14,503 nt of DNA from an uncultured Alistipes sp. (lineage in GTDB: Bacteria > Bacteroidota > Bacteroidia > Bacteroidales > Rikenellaceae), in NCBI GenBank assembly GCA_904502005.1, contig CAJGDC010000049.1, forward strand, positions 1-14,503, given 5' to 3'. Below are positions 1 through 5,886 of the stretch, one piece after another. Each line of letters starts with the position of its first letter. The first letter of the stretch is position 1. The translations under genes were made by a program, and so were the position numbers. The notes under the pieces were generated by a model that saw only the letters and a program-made list of their open reading frames with translations, had not been told where the DNA came from and searched no databases.

Positions 1-291
1 AACCTCGATACTTGGAGCGAACTCTTCCAATACCCAACGGACTCTTTGGGACATATCGCCATAGAGGGCCATATTGCCGGAGAAGACGGCGACATTGTGC
101 CTCTTGACAATATCTCGGATTTTGAAAAACGGATCACCCATCTTTATACCCAATGCCTTTGCTTCATTACTTCTGGCAATAGCGCAGCCATCATTGTTGG
201 ATAGAACAATGACGGGCTTGCCTTGTAAGTCGGGACGGAACACTCGCTCGCAAGAGGCAAAGAAGTTATTGCAGTCGGCAAGGGCGAACAT
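1..291 (-). CDS. umuC: DNA polymerase V catalytic subunit UmuC, N-terminal 97 residues (runs off the window)
   Basis: Y-family translesion polymerase, the catalytic partner of UmuD in SOS mutagenesis. Reading the minus strand from ATG at 291-289 gives 97 open codons exactly to base 1. The start reads MFALADCNNFFASCERVFRP, colinear with E. coli UmuC: metal-binding Asp6 in the D-x-N-x-F motif, then GKPVIVLSNNDGCAIAR (residues 24-40), KALGIKMGDP (45-54) and a segment ending FAPSIEV just before the expected YSIDE motif. The steric-gate position (11) is Phe where E. coli has Tyr; an aromatic residue is normal in the family. The start lies four bases after the TAG stop of the EamA gene, so it is the fourth gene of the umuD-crcB-eamA-umuC operon. 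The rest of the palm, little finger and C-terminus lie outside the window. The identification is very secure. Confidence 0.95.
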   Translation of the reverse strand, partial: MFALADCNNFFASCERVFRPDLQGKPVIVLSNNDGCAIARSNEAKALGIKMGDPFFKIRDIVKRHNVAVFSGNMALYGDMSQRVRWVLEEFAPSIEV

Positions 292-295
292 AAAC

Positions 296-1186
296 CTATC
301 TCTTTGTTGAAATAATCATAAATGTTACGGCAACCATTGCTATAAGTATGCCTATTATAATGTTGCTAGTCAGAGCCTCGCCAAAGACGAGTGTGCCGAC
401 AAGTATTGCGGTGATAGGCTCAAATACGCCAAGCACAGATGCTTTTGTAGCTCCGATGTTTCGTGTGGCCACTGCAAGTGTTGCGGTAGATACAATTGTT
501 GGAAGTATGGCAAGACCTACTAAATTGAGCCAATCCAAATTGCTGTCAATCCCCGCCATAATATCTCCACCAGATAGAGCTGTGCGCACAAAGAATATAA
601 CCGCGCCTACTAACAATGCGTAGAATGTGAGCAGAGAGTTTGATATCTCACTAATCACCTTACTGCGATTGATTATGACTATGAATAACGCATAGGCCAT
701 TGCTGAGCCAAGCGATAATAATACGCCAATAGGATTTATCTCTTGCGACGAGTTGCTTTGTGTCATAATAATAACACCCACAAAGGTCGCTGCAATAGCA
801 AGCCATACCTGCCAGGAGGGTACTACACGCAAAAATACCATAATTAGTGCCACAAGCACAGGGTATAGGAATATAAGCGTTGTCGCCAAGCCTGATGGGA
901 TATACTTGTATGCCTCGAAAAGGAATATACTACTCATGGTGTATAGCACTCCCAACACAAGCAATACGCCAGCCTGCTTTAGGCTGATTTTGAAGCTGTG
1001 CTTATCGCATAAAAGTATAGCTCCGAGTACCAATACCGCAATTCCATAACGAAAAAATAGTATAGAATCAACCTTCACACCCTTATTCATTAAGGGCATA
1101 CCAAATAGAGGATTTAATCCGTATGTTATACCGGTAATGATACCTGCGGGATATCCTATTAGAGCATTTTTACTGAGCGTTTTCAT
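296..1186 (-). CDS. EamA-family (DMT superfamily) inner-membrane transporter
   Basis: A 296-residue polytopic membrane protein with the usual length and two-repeat layout of DMT/EamA permeases. About ten hydrophobic segments are visible, with the second half (from roughly residue 150, PIGVLLSLGSAMAYALFIV) repeating the first (from residue 12, YPAGIITGITYGLNPLFG). Typical features are the small-residue-rich helix starts and, near the end of the second repeat, LGVFEPITAILVGTLVFGE (about residues 252-270), a family hallmark. The substrate cannot be read from sequence; relatives export amino acids, metabolites or drugs. The ATG is two bases after the crcB stop and the TAG is four bases before umuC, so it must be cotranscribed with umuD, crcB and umuC. 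Why a permease sits between the Pol V genes is unknown. The family call is firm; no substrate is assigned. Confidence 0.9.
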   Translation of the reverse strand: MKTLSKNALIGYPAGIITGITYGLNPLFGMPLMNKGVKVDSILFFRYGIAVLVLGAILLCDKHSFKISLKQAGVLLVLGVLYTMSSIFLFEAYKYIPSGLATTLIFLYPVLVALIMVFLRVVPSWQVWLAIAATFVGVIIMTQSNSSQEINPIGVLLSLGSAMAYALFIVIINRSKVISEISNSLLTFYALLVGAVIFFVRTALSGGDIMAGIDSNLDWLNLVGLAILPTIVSTATLAVATRNIGATKASVLGVFEPITAILVGTLVFGEALTSNIIIGILIAMVAVTFMIISTKR

Positions 1187-1188
1187 AT

Positions 1189-1560
1189 CTATTTAGCTAA
1201 CCAATAGCCAAGTGCTACAAGGGCAATGCCTATGACAACACTTGTGAGAATATAGACTACAAGATTAAGTGTATTTCCACTTTGAAACATCTGCAGGCTC
1301 TCGTTTGCGAAGGTGGAGAATGTGGTAAAGCCACCGCAGAAGCCCACGGTGAGTAGTAGCGACCACGAGTTGCCCTGCACTCCGCACCTACTGAAAATGC
1401 CCAACAGTAGACCTATAAGTAGGCAACCCACAAGGTTTATCGATAGTGTTCCCCACGGGAATCCCTGGCAGCACATAGACTTCATCAGTGTCGAAATGTA
1501 GTATCTGAGTGCTCCGCCACAAAAGCTGCCAAGACCAACAAAAAGTAACAACTTTATCAT
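1189..1560 (-). CDS. crcB: Fluoride ion channel CrcB/Fluc
   Basis: Small four-helix membrane protein of 123 residues, standard for CrcB/Fluc channels, which assemble as antiparallel dimers in the inner membrane and let fluoride leak out of the cytoplasm. Visible family signatures are GGALRYYIS (residues 15-23), WGTLSINLVGCLLIG (36-50) with the pore Asn42, and GFCGGFTTFSTFANES (73-88), which holds the Thr79/Thr80 pair and the Phe81 and Phe84 ion-path residues; a fourth helix follows. The ATG is two bases past the umuD stop and the TAG two bases before the EamA start. No fluoride riboswitch can fit at such junctions, so expression should follow the umuD promoter, an unusual setting for a fluoride exporter. 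All hallmark residues are present and the protein should be functional. Confidence 0.96.
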   Translation of the reverse strand: MIKLLLFVGLGSFCGGALRYYISTLMKSMCCQGFPWGTLSINLVGCLLIGLLLGIFSRCGVQGNSWSLLLTVGFCGGFTTFSTFANESLQMFQSGNTLNLVVYILTSVVIGIALVALGYWLAK

Positions 1561-1562
1561 AG

Positions 1563-1991
1563 CTACATCTTCTTGATTGTGTAGGTTACAACGCCCCAGA
1601 TGATAAAATTATTTTCTGGTGTAACCTCAATAGGTTTATAGTTGGTATTCAGTTCATTGGCAGGCATAAGACGCACACCATTCTCCCCCATCTCAACACG
1701 CTTGACGGTGTACTCTCCATCGATGAAACAAACAGCTTTGCAGTTGTTGTATGGGTCAATGGCCCTATCCACAATAATAATATCTCCCTCATCCAACGTG
1801 GCATCTACCATCGATACGCCACTTACACGAAAGAAGAATGTTGAAGCCTTGTGCTTGACAAGTAACTTAATAAGGTCCAACTTCTCGCCTATATCCTCAG
1901 CAGGTGAAGGAAATCCTGCTTTAACATCTCCAAGCAGATGACTCTCAAACGACTCCTCTGCATCTATATTATGTGGTACAAATTCATTCAT
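1563..1991 (-). CDS. umuD: SOS mutagenesis protein UmuD (LexA-like S24 self-cleaving protease)
   Basis: UmuD removes its own N-terminus when activated by RecA filaments, and UmuD' then forms Pol V with UmuC. From ATG 1991-1989 it is 142 residues (E. coli 139). The cleavage-site region reads VKAGFPSPAED (residues 23-33), so the scissile bond should be Ala25-Gly26. The nucleophile is Ser60 in RVSGVSMVDATLDEGD and the general base is Lys97 in EYTVKRVE, the same numbers as E. coli UmuD. The frame is open seven codons further to TTG at 2012, but that region carries a promoter -7 box, so I prefer the ATG. It is the first gene of the umuD-crcB-eamA-umuC operon. No LexA box could be recognised; the SOS operator in this lineage is unknown to me. 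Confidence 0.93.
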   Translation of the reverse strand: MNEFVPHNIDAEESFESHLLGDVKAGFPSPAEDIGEKLDLIKLLVKHKASTFFFRVSGVSMVDATLDEGDIIIVDRAIDPYNNCKAVCFIDGEYTVKRVEMGENGVRLMPANELNTNYKPIEVTPENNFIIWGVVTYTIKKM

Positions 1992-1999
1992 ATCTGTAG

Positions 2000-2030
2000 C
2001 AAAGGTAGTCAAATTTCAGCAACTATCAAC
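2000..2030 (-). promoter_or_regulatory. Probable promoter of the umuD-crcB-eamA-umuC operon
   Basis: On the minus strand a -7 box TACCTTTG (2007-2000, matching TAnnTTTG) follows a weak -33 box GTTG (2030-2027, three of four bases of TTTG) by 19 bases. Transcription would start about 4-8 bases downstream, at roughly 1996-1992, almost on the umuD ATG at 1991. It is divergent from the purT promoter in the same intergenic region. This is pattern matching only; the -33 match is imperfect. Confidence 0.5.
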
Positions 2031-2058
2031 AACAAAAGCAGCCATTTTATGCACTACA

Positions 2059-2090
2059 TTTGCAAAACAGTTATCCTTTTACTATCTTTG
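2059..2090 (+). promoter_or_regulatory. Bacteroidetes-type promoter of purT
   Basis: A -33 box TTTG (2059-2062) and a -7 box TATCTTTG (2083-2090) are separated by exactly 20 bases, a full match to the Bacteroidetes housekeeping pattern. Predicted start is about 2094-2098, giving a 5' untranslated region of about 25 bases before the purT ATG at 2121. Confidence 0.8.
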
Positions 2091-2120
2091 TCAAAAATAT
2101 AACTTATTCTTAAAATAAAT

Positions 2121-3311
2121 ATGGTAAAGATTGGTACGCCAATGACGGCAGTGGGCAAGAAGGCTCTACTTTGTGGCTCTGGTGAGCTTGGTAAGGAGGT
2201 TGCAATTGAGTTGCAGCGATATGGCAGTGAGGTTATTGCTTGCGATAGATATGCAAATGCGCCAGCAATGCAGGTGGCAAACAAGAGCTATGTCTTTTCA
2301 ATGTTAGACGGTGCTGCGCTTCGTGAGGTTATTGAGGCCGAGAAGCCTGATTATATCATTCCAGAGGTGGAGGCTATTGCCACCCCTACCCTTGTAGAGC
2401 TTGAGGCTGAGGGTTATAGCGTTACCCCAACTGCTAAGGCGGCACTGCTTACAATGAATCGTGAGGGTATTCGTCGCCTTGCTGCTGAGGAGCTTGGTCT
2501 GCCAACATCTTTCTACCGCTTTGCCGAGACTAAGGAGGAGTATCTATCTGCTATTGCCGAGGTGGGTATTCCGTGTGTTGTGAAACCAATTATGAGCTCT
2601 TCGGGCCATGGCCAGAGTACAGTAAAGTGCGAGGCTGACGTTGAGAAGTCGTGGACTATTGCTCAGGAGGGTGGTCGCGCAGGTGCTGGTCGTGTGATTG
2701 TTGAGCGATTTGTCGATTTTGACTATGAGATTACTATGCTTACTGTTCGCCACAGCGCTGGCACAACTATTCTTGAGCCTATTGGTCACCACCAGGTTGA
2801 TGGCGACTATCGTGAGTCTTGGCAGCCACAGCCTATGAGTGAAATTGCAAAGGCTAAGGCAAAAGAGATTGCTCACAAGATTACCGGCGCACTTGGTGGC
2901 TATGGAATCTTTGGCGTTGAGATGTTTATTAAGGGTGATGAGGTTATCTTTAGTGAGGTATCTCCTCGTCCACACGATACAGGTATGGTTACGATGATTT
3001 CTCAGGACCTTTCTGAGTTTGCTCTCCATGCTCGTGCGGTGATAGGTCTGCCTATTCCAAGTGTACGTTTCTATGGCGCAAGTGCCTCTAAGGCTATTGT
3101 TGTAGAGGGTGATAGCGATAAGGTTGTCTTTGAGAATCTTGATGAGGTAGTTGCTGAGGAGGGCGTTCAGATTCGCCTCTTTGGAAAGCCTGAGGTTGTG
3201 GGTCACCGTCGCTTTGGAGTTATCCTTGCAATCGATGAGGACGTGGAGAAGGCTTTGGCTAAGGTAGAAAGAGCATATGCGAAGTTAAAATATACAATTT
3301 TACCACGCTAA
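2121..3311 (+). CDS. purT: Formate-dependent phosphoribosylglycinamide formyltransferase 2 (GAR transformylase T)
   Basis: PurT is an ATP-grasp enzyme that makes formyl-GAR from GAR, formate and ATP, replacing the folate-dependent PurN step of purine synthesis. The 396-residue length is close to E. coli PurT (392). Visible are the N-terminal nucleotide-fold loop LLCGSGELGKE (16-26), PEVEAIAT (81-88), the ATP-grasp Lys155 in VVKPIMSSSGHGQS (153-166), the substrate loop EPIGHHQVDGDYRESWQP (219-236), and the metal/ATP motif SEVSPRPHDTGMVT near residue 285. The ATG 2121 fits both the promoter spacing and the family N-terminus. It has its own promoter and is followed directly by the pyr promoter with no terminator of its own, so read-through transcripts would meet the pyr leader terminator. 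PurT and the pyr enzymes serve parallel nucleotide pathways. Confidence 0.97.
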   Translation: MVKIGTPMTAVGKKALLCGSGELGKEVAIELQRYGSEVIACDRYANAPAMQVANKSYVFSMLDGAALREVIEAEKPDYIIPEVEAIATPTLVELEAEGYSVTPTAKAALLTMNREGIRRLAAEELGLPTSFYRFAETKEEYLSAIAEVGIPCVVKPIMSSSGHGQSTVKCEADVEKSWTIAQEGGRAGAGRVIVERFVDFDYEITMLTVRHSAGTTILEPIGHHQVDGDYRESWQPQPMSEIAKAKAKEIAHKITGALGGYGIFGVEMFIKGDEVIFSEVSPRPHDTGMVTMISQDLSEFALHARAVIGLPIPSVRFYGASASKAIVVEGDSDKVVFENLDEVVAEEGVQIRLFGKPEVVGHRRFGVILAIDEDVEKALAKVERAYAKLKYTILPR

Positions 3312-3313
3312 AG

Positions 3314-3345
3314 TTTGGTGGATTAGATAAGTTTTACTATCTTTG
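3314..3345 (+). promoter_or_regulatory. Bacteroidetes-type promoter of the pyr operon
   Basis: A -33 box TTTG (3314-3317) and a -7 box TATCTTTG (3338-3345) are 20 bases apart, the same -7 sequence and spacing as the purT promoter. The -33 box starts two bases after the purT stop. Predicted transcription start is about 3349-3353, giving a leader of about 145 bases before pyrC. Confidence 0.82.
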
Positions 3346-3368
3346 CACACAATAAACAGAGTCCAACG

Positions 3369-3470
3369 GTGAGAGTTAATAATTACATACCGCCCGTGTT
3401 ACAGCCTCAAAATTGGGGTGCATGTTTCTCTGTTTCAGATTTATTGTCTACTTATCAAGCGACCTTATAG
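3369..3470 (+). CDS. Possible 33-codon leader peptide of the pyr attenuator
   Basis: A frame from GTG 3369 runs 33 codons to TAG 3468-3470, which lies exactly in the six-base loop of the terminator. The product begins (M/V)RVNNYIPPVLQPQNWG and ends SDLLSTYQATL. A second in-frame GTG is at 3396; there is no ATG and no visible ribosome site, which is not decisive in this phylum. A ribosome reaching this stop would cover the terminator stem and could let transcription into pyrC continue, reminiscent of E. coli pyrBI, where UTP-dependent pausing couples translation to read-through. The stretch 3423-3455 before the stem is U-rich (19 of 33 bases). The frame could be coincidental, and it competes with the RNA-structure model. 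Confidence is low to moderate. Confidence 0.3.
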   Translation: MRVNNYIPPVLQPQNWGACFSVSDLLSTYQATL

Positions 3471-3485
3471 GGTCGCTTGTTTTTT
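3456..3485 (+). terminator. Intrinsic terminator inside the pyr leader (attenuator)
   Basis: A perfect nine-pair stem CAAGCGACC (3456-3464) / GGTCGCTTG (3471-3479) with loop TTATAG is followed by six T (3480-3485). It ends 12 bases before the pyrC ATG and lies downstream of the pyr promoter, so it would end most leader transcripts unless prevented from folding. It also ends read-through from purT. Confidence 0.88.
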
Positions 3486-3497
3486 ATAGTGTAGGTT

Positions 3498-4769
3498 ATG
3501 GATAGTGGTAAATTGCTGATAAAGAGTGGTACTGTGGTTCGCAATGGTTGTTCTGTTGTGGCAGATGTACTTGTTGAGAACGGTGTAATTGTGCGTATTG
3601 CGGAGCATGTTGAGGCTGATGATAATACCGAAATTTTTGACGCTTCGGGTTGTATCGTAAGCTATGGACTTGCTGATGTTCATGTGCATCTTCGTGAGCC
3701 TGGTTTCTCTGAAAAGGAGACTATCGCTACGGGTACAGCAGCGGCTGCTCATGGCGGTTTTACTACCGTCTGTTCAATGCCAAATCTCAACCCTGCGCCC
3801 GATACGGTAGAGAATGTTGCCATTCAGCAGGATATTATTGACCGCACTGCGCTGATTGAGGTGCGACCTTTTGCGACTATCACAACTGGCAGAAGTGGTG
3901 ATGAGGTTGTCGATGTTAAGGCATTAATGCCACATTGTGTTGGTTTTACGGATGATGGTAGTGGCGTGCAGAGTGAGCAGACAATGCTTGAAGCAATGAA
4001 GCAGATAGCTGCTGAGGGTGGAATCTTGGCTGCTCATTGTGAGGATGAGAGCCTACTATTCGGTGGATACATTCACGATGGAGAGTATGCAGCGGCGCAC
4101 AACCATAAGGGTATATGTTCACAGAGTGAGTGGGGACCAATTGTTCGCGATACTGAGCTTGTTGCACAGAGTGGTTGTCGTTATCACATCTGCCATATGT
4201 CTGCAGCCGGTAGCGTAGAGGCTCTGCGAGAGGCTAAGCGTCGCGGATTGCCTATGACTGGTGAGACTGGTCCGCATTACCTTACTATGACCGATATGGA
4301 TATTGAGGAGAATGGTCGATTCAAGATGAATCCACCTATTCGCTCTGCCGTAGACCGTGCTGCACTTATTGAGGGTATCAAGGATGGTACTATAGAGGTT
4401 ATTGCTACCGACCATGCACCTCATACTGCTGAGCAGAAAGGCAAAGGTCTTGCAGGTAGCGCCATGGGCGTTGTTGGCCTTGAGACCAGTTTTGCAGTTA
4501 TCTATACAAAACTTGTACGTGAGGGTGTAATCTCCGTAGAGAAGGCTATTGAGCTAATGACAGAGAATCCTCGTCGTATATTTAACCTCGGTGGAGCACT
4601 TATGGAGGGTGAAAGAGCCGATATAGCAATTTTTGACATCACTACCCCATTTACTGTAGATACAAACAACTTCCTCTCAATGGGTAAGGCTACTCCATTT
4701 GAGGGTTGGAAGCTATACGGACAGTGCGTGCTTACACTGTATGGAGGTAAAGTAGTTTGGAAAGCGTAA
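3498..4769 (+). CDS. pyrC: Dihydroorotase, class I
   Basis: Zinc amidohydrolase that closes N-carbamoyl-L-aspartate to dihydroorotate, the third step of UMP synthesis. At 423 residues it matches the class I (Bacillus PyrC-like) length. The metal and substrate residues are in place: His62 and His64 with Arg66 in DVHVHLREPGF (60-70), the Asp pair in FTDDGSGVQ (150-158), His180 in LAAHCEDE, His233 in YHICHMSAAGS (229-239), GETGPHYL (255-262), and Asp305 in VIATDHAPHT (301-310). It is the first gene after the leader terminator, so its expression should be the most directly attenuated. The ATG 3498 is 27 bases after the possible leader-peptide stop. The carA gene follows after 25 bases. The identification is secure. 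Confidence 0.97.
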   Translation: MDSGKLLIKSGTVVRNGCSVVADVLVENGVIVRIAEHVEADDNTEIFDASGCIVSYGLADVHVHLREPGFSEKETIATGTAAAAHGGFTTVCSMPNLNPAPDTVENVAIQQDIIDRTALIEVRPFATITTGRSGDEVVDVKALMPHCVGFTDDGSGVQSEQTMLEAMKQIAAEGGILAAHCEDESLLFGGYIHDGEYAAAHNHKGICSQSEWGPIVRDTELVAQSGCRYHICHMSAAGSVEALREAKRRGLPMTGETGPHYLTMTDMDIEENGRFKMNPPIRSAVDRAALIEGIKDGTIEVIATDHAPHTAEQKGKGLAGSAMGVVGLETSFAVIYTKLVREGVISVEKAIELMTENPRRIFNLGGALMEGERADIAIFDITTPFTVDTNNFLSMGKATPFEGWKLYGQCVLTLYGGKVVWKA

Positions 4770-4794
4770 GAAATTAAACAATAATAATATACAA

Positions 4795-5886
4795 ATGACA
4801 CAACCCGACAAAAAATTAGTATTGCAGAGTGGCGAGCAGTTCTACGGTTATGGCTTTGGTGCTAATCGTACTGCTGTCTGCGACATCGTTTTCAACACCT
4901 CTGTAGTCGGCTATCAGGAGATTCTTTCAGATCCTGGATATGCAGACCAGATGGTTGTTATGACCTACCCAGTAATTGGCAACTACGGTATTGCCGATGA
5001 GGATTTTGAGTCTAAGCAGTTGGCTCTCGGAGCGTTAGTGGTGCGTGAGTACTGCACAACTCCAAGTAACTTCCGCTTTACCAAGACTATTGCGGAGGTG
5101 ATGGAGGAGAACTCAATCCCTGGTATCTGCGGCATTGATACTCGTGCCTTAACTCTAACCTTGCGCGATAAGGGTGTTATGCGTGCAGCTATTGTTGATG
5201 CACAGATGAGTGTTGAGGAGGCCCTCGCTCTTATTGAGTGTACCCCTGAGCAGAATAATGTGGTAGCAAAGGTTAGCTGCCGTAAGCGTTGGTACTCTCG
5301 TACTCCAAACCACAAGTATGATGTTGTGGTTGTGGACTGCGGTGTAAAACGTACAATTATCGAGGAGCTTAATTGCCGAGGCTGTAATGTGATTATTGTC
5401 CCTTATAACACTCCAGTTGAGGAGATTCGTGCATTTAATCCGCACGGTATTCTTATCTCAAATGGCCCAGGTTCACCATACTGTGTGCCTGAGGTTGTAG
5501 AGTTGATTAAGGAGTTGAAGGGTACGCTTCCAATTATGGGTATTAGCCTTGGTCATCTGCTTGTTGCCCTTGCGTATGGCGCAAAGTGTGAGCGTCAGCA
5601 GAATGGTAACCGCAGCGTTAGCCGACCTATTCGCAATACAATCACAAATCGTATTGAGACTACTGGTATGAGCCTTGAGTATACTGTCGAGCCTCAGAGT
5701 CTTGAGGGTACAGGTCTTGAGGTTAGCCATATTGGTGTACTGGATAATATGGTTGCAGGAGTGGAGAGTCGTAAAGATAAGCTCTTCTCTGTACAGTACC
5801 ACCCTGAGGGTGCTCCAGGGGCAAATGATAGCACCTATCTCTTTGATAAATTCATTAAACTGATGGAGGGAAACAGCAATGCCTAA
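4795..5886 (+). CDS. carA: Carbamoyl-phosphate synthase small subunit lacking the glutaminase catalytic cysteine
   Basis: CarA normally hydrolyses glutamine and channels ammonia to CarB. This 363-residue protein has the full two-domain CarA architecture (N-terminal domain about 1-170, class I amidotransferase domain about 175-357), with SNGPGSP (222-228) and SVQYHPE (332-338, His336 and Glu338 of the triad). But the nucleophile elbow reads GISLGHL (249-255) instead of GICLGHQ: the catalytic Cys (E. coli 269) is Ser251 and the glutamine-binding Gln273 is Leu255. Other pocket residues are also lost: E. coli Ser47 is Gly48, the QNHGF block is replaced around 289-294 (TTGMSL), and the FGHxGxNHPV block reads NGNRSVSRPI (270-279). 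Glutaminase activity is therefore very unlikely; the subunit probably survives as a structural partner of an ammonia-using CarB. It overlaps carB by eight bases. Family certain, loss of activity inferred. Confidence 0.93.
   Translation: MTQPDKKLVLQSGEQFYGYGFGANRTAVCDIVFNTSVVGYQEILSDPGYADQMVVMTYPVIGNYGIADEDFESKQLALGALVVREYCTTPSNFRFTKTIAEVMEENSIPGICGIDTRALTLTLRDKGVMRAAIVDAQMSVEEALALIECTPEQNNVVAKVSCRKRWYSRTPNHKYDVVVVDCGVKRTIIEELNCRGCNVIIVPYNTPVEEIRAFNPHGILISNGPGSPYCVPEVVELIKELKGTLPIMGISLGHLLVALAYGAKCERQQNGNRSVSRPIRNTITNRIETTGMSLEYTVEPQSLEGTGLEVSHIGVLDNMVAGVESRKDKLFSVQYHPEGAPGANDSTYLFDKFIKLMEGNSNA

Larger units (their letters stand above)
3349..3485 (+). promoter_or_regulatory. Structured leader (attenuator) RNA of the pyr operon
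   Basis: The transcript's first bases, ACAATAAACAGAG (3349-3361), can pair with CTCTG (3428-3432) plus TTTATTGT (3440-3447), leaving a 7-base bulge; alternatively AAACAGAG (3354-3361) pairs without a break with CTCTGTTT (3428-3435). This closes a domain of about 66 bases containing a small hairpin at 3404-3419 (CCTCA/TGGGG). A perfect intrinsic terminator follows at 3456-3485. Promoter, closing helix, inner hairpin and terminator before the first gene have the shape of a riboswitch or attenuator. I do not recognise a known riboswitch class. A fragment AGTCC...GAGAG at 3360-3375 faintly recalls the PyrR loop but does not fit its consensus. Control by pyrimidine level is an inference from the downstream genes. 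Confidence 0.6.

Noticed and set aside
74..310. A 78-codon plus-strand frame at the left end
   Set aside because: It lies opposite the N-terminal coding region of umuC, which matches Y-family polymerase motifs over all 97 codons.
1561..1562. Fluoride riboswitch before crcB
   Set aside because: Only two bases separate umuD and crcB, and no riboswitch fold is evident in the end of umuD.
1992..2012. TTG start giving UmuD seven extra residues
   Set aside because: The stretch contains the -7 promoter box, and the ATG at 1991 gives the normal family length and active-site numbering.
3359..3377. PyrR-binding loop in the pyr leader
   Set aside because: AGTCC and GAGAG blocks recall the Bacillus site, but the spacing and the intervening bases do not fit the consensus, and no pyrR gene is present in the window.
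5545..5560. CarA Cys-to-Ser as a simple sequencing error
   Set aside because: The neighbouring Gln and several separate glutamine-binding positions are changed too, which one base error cannot explain.
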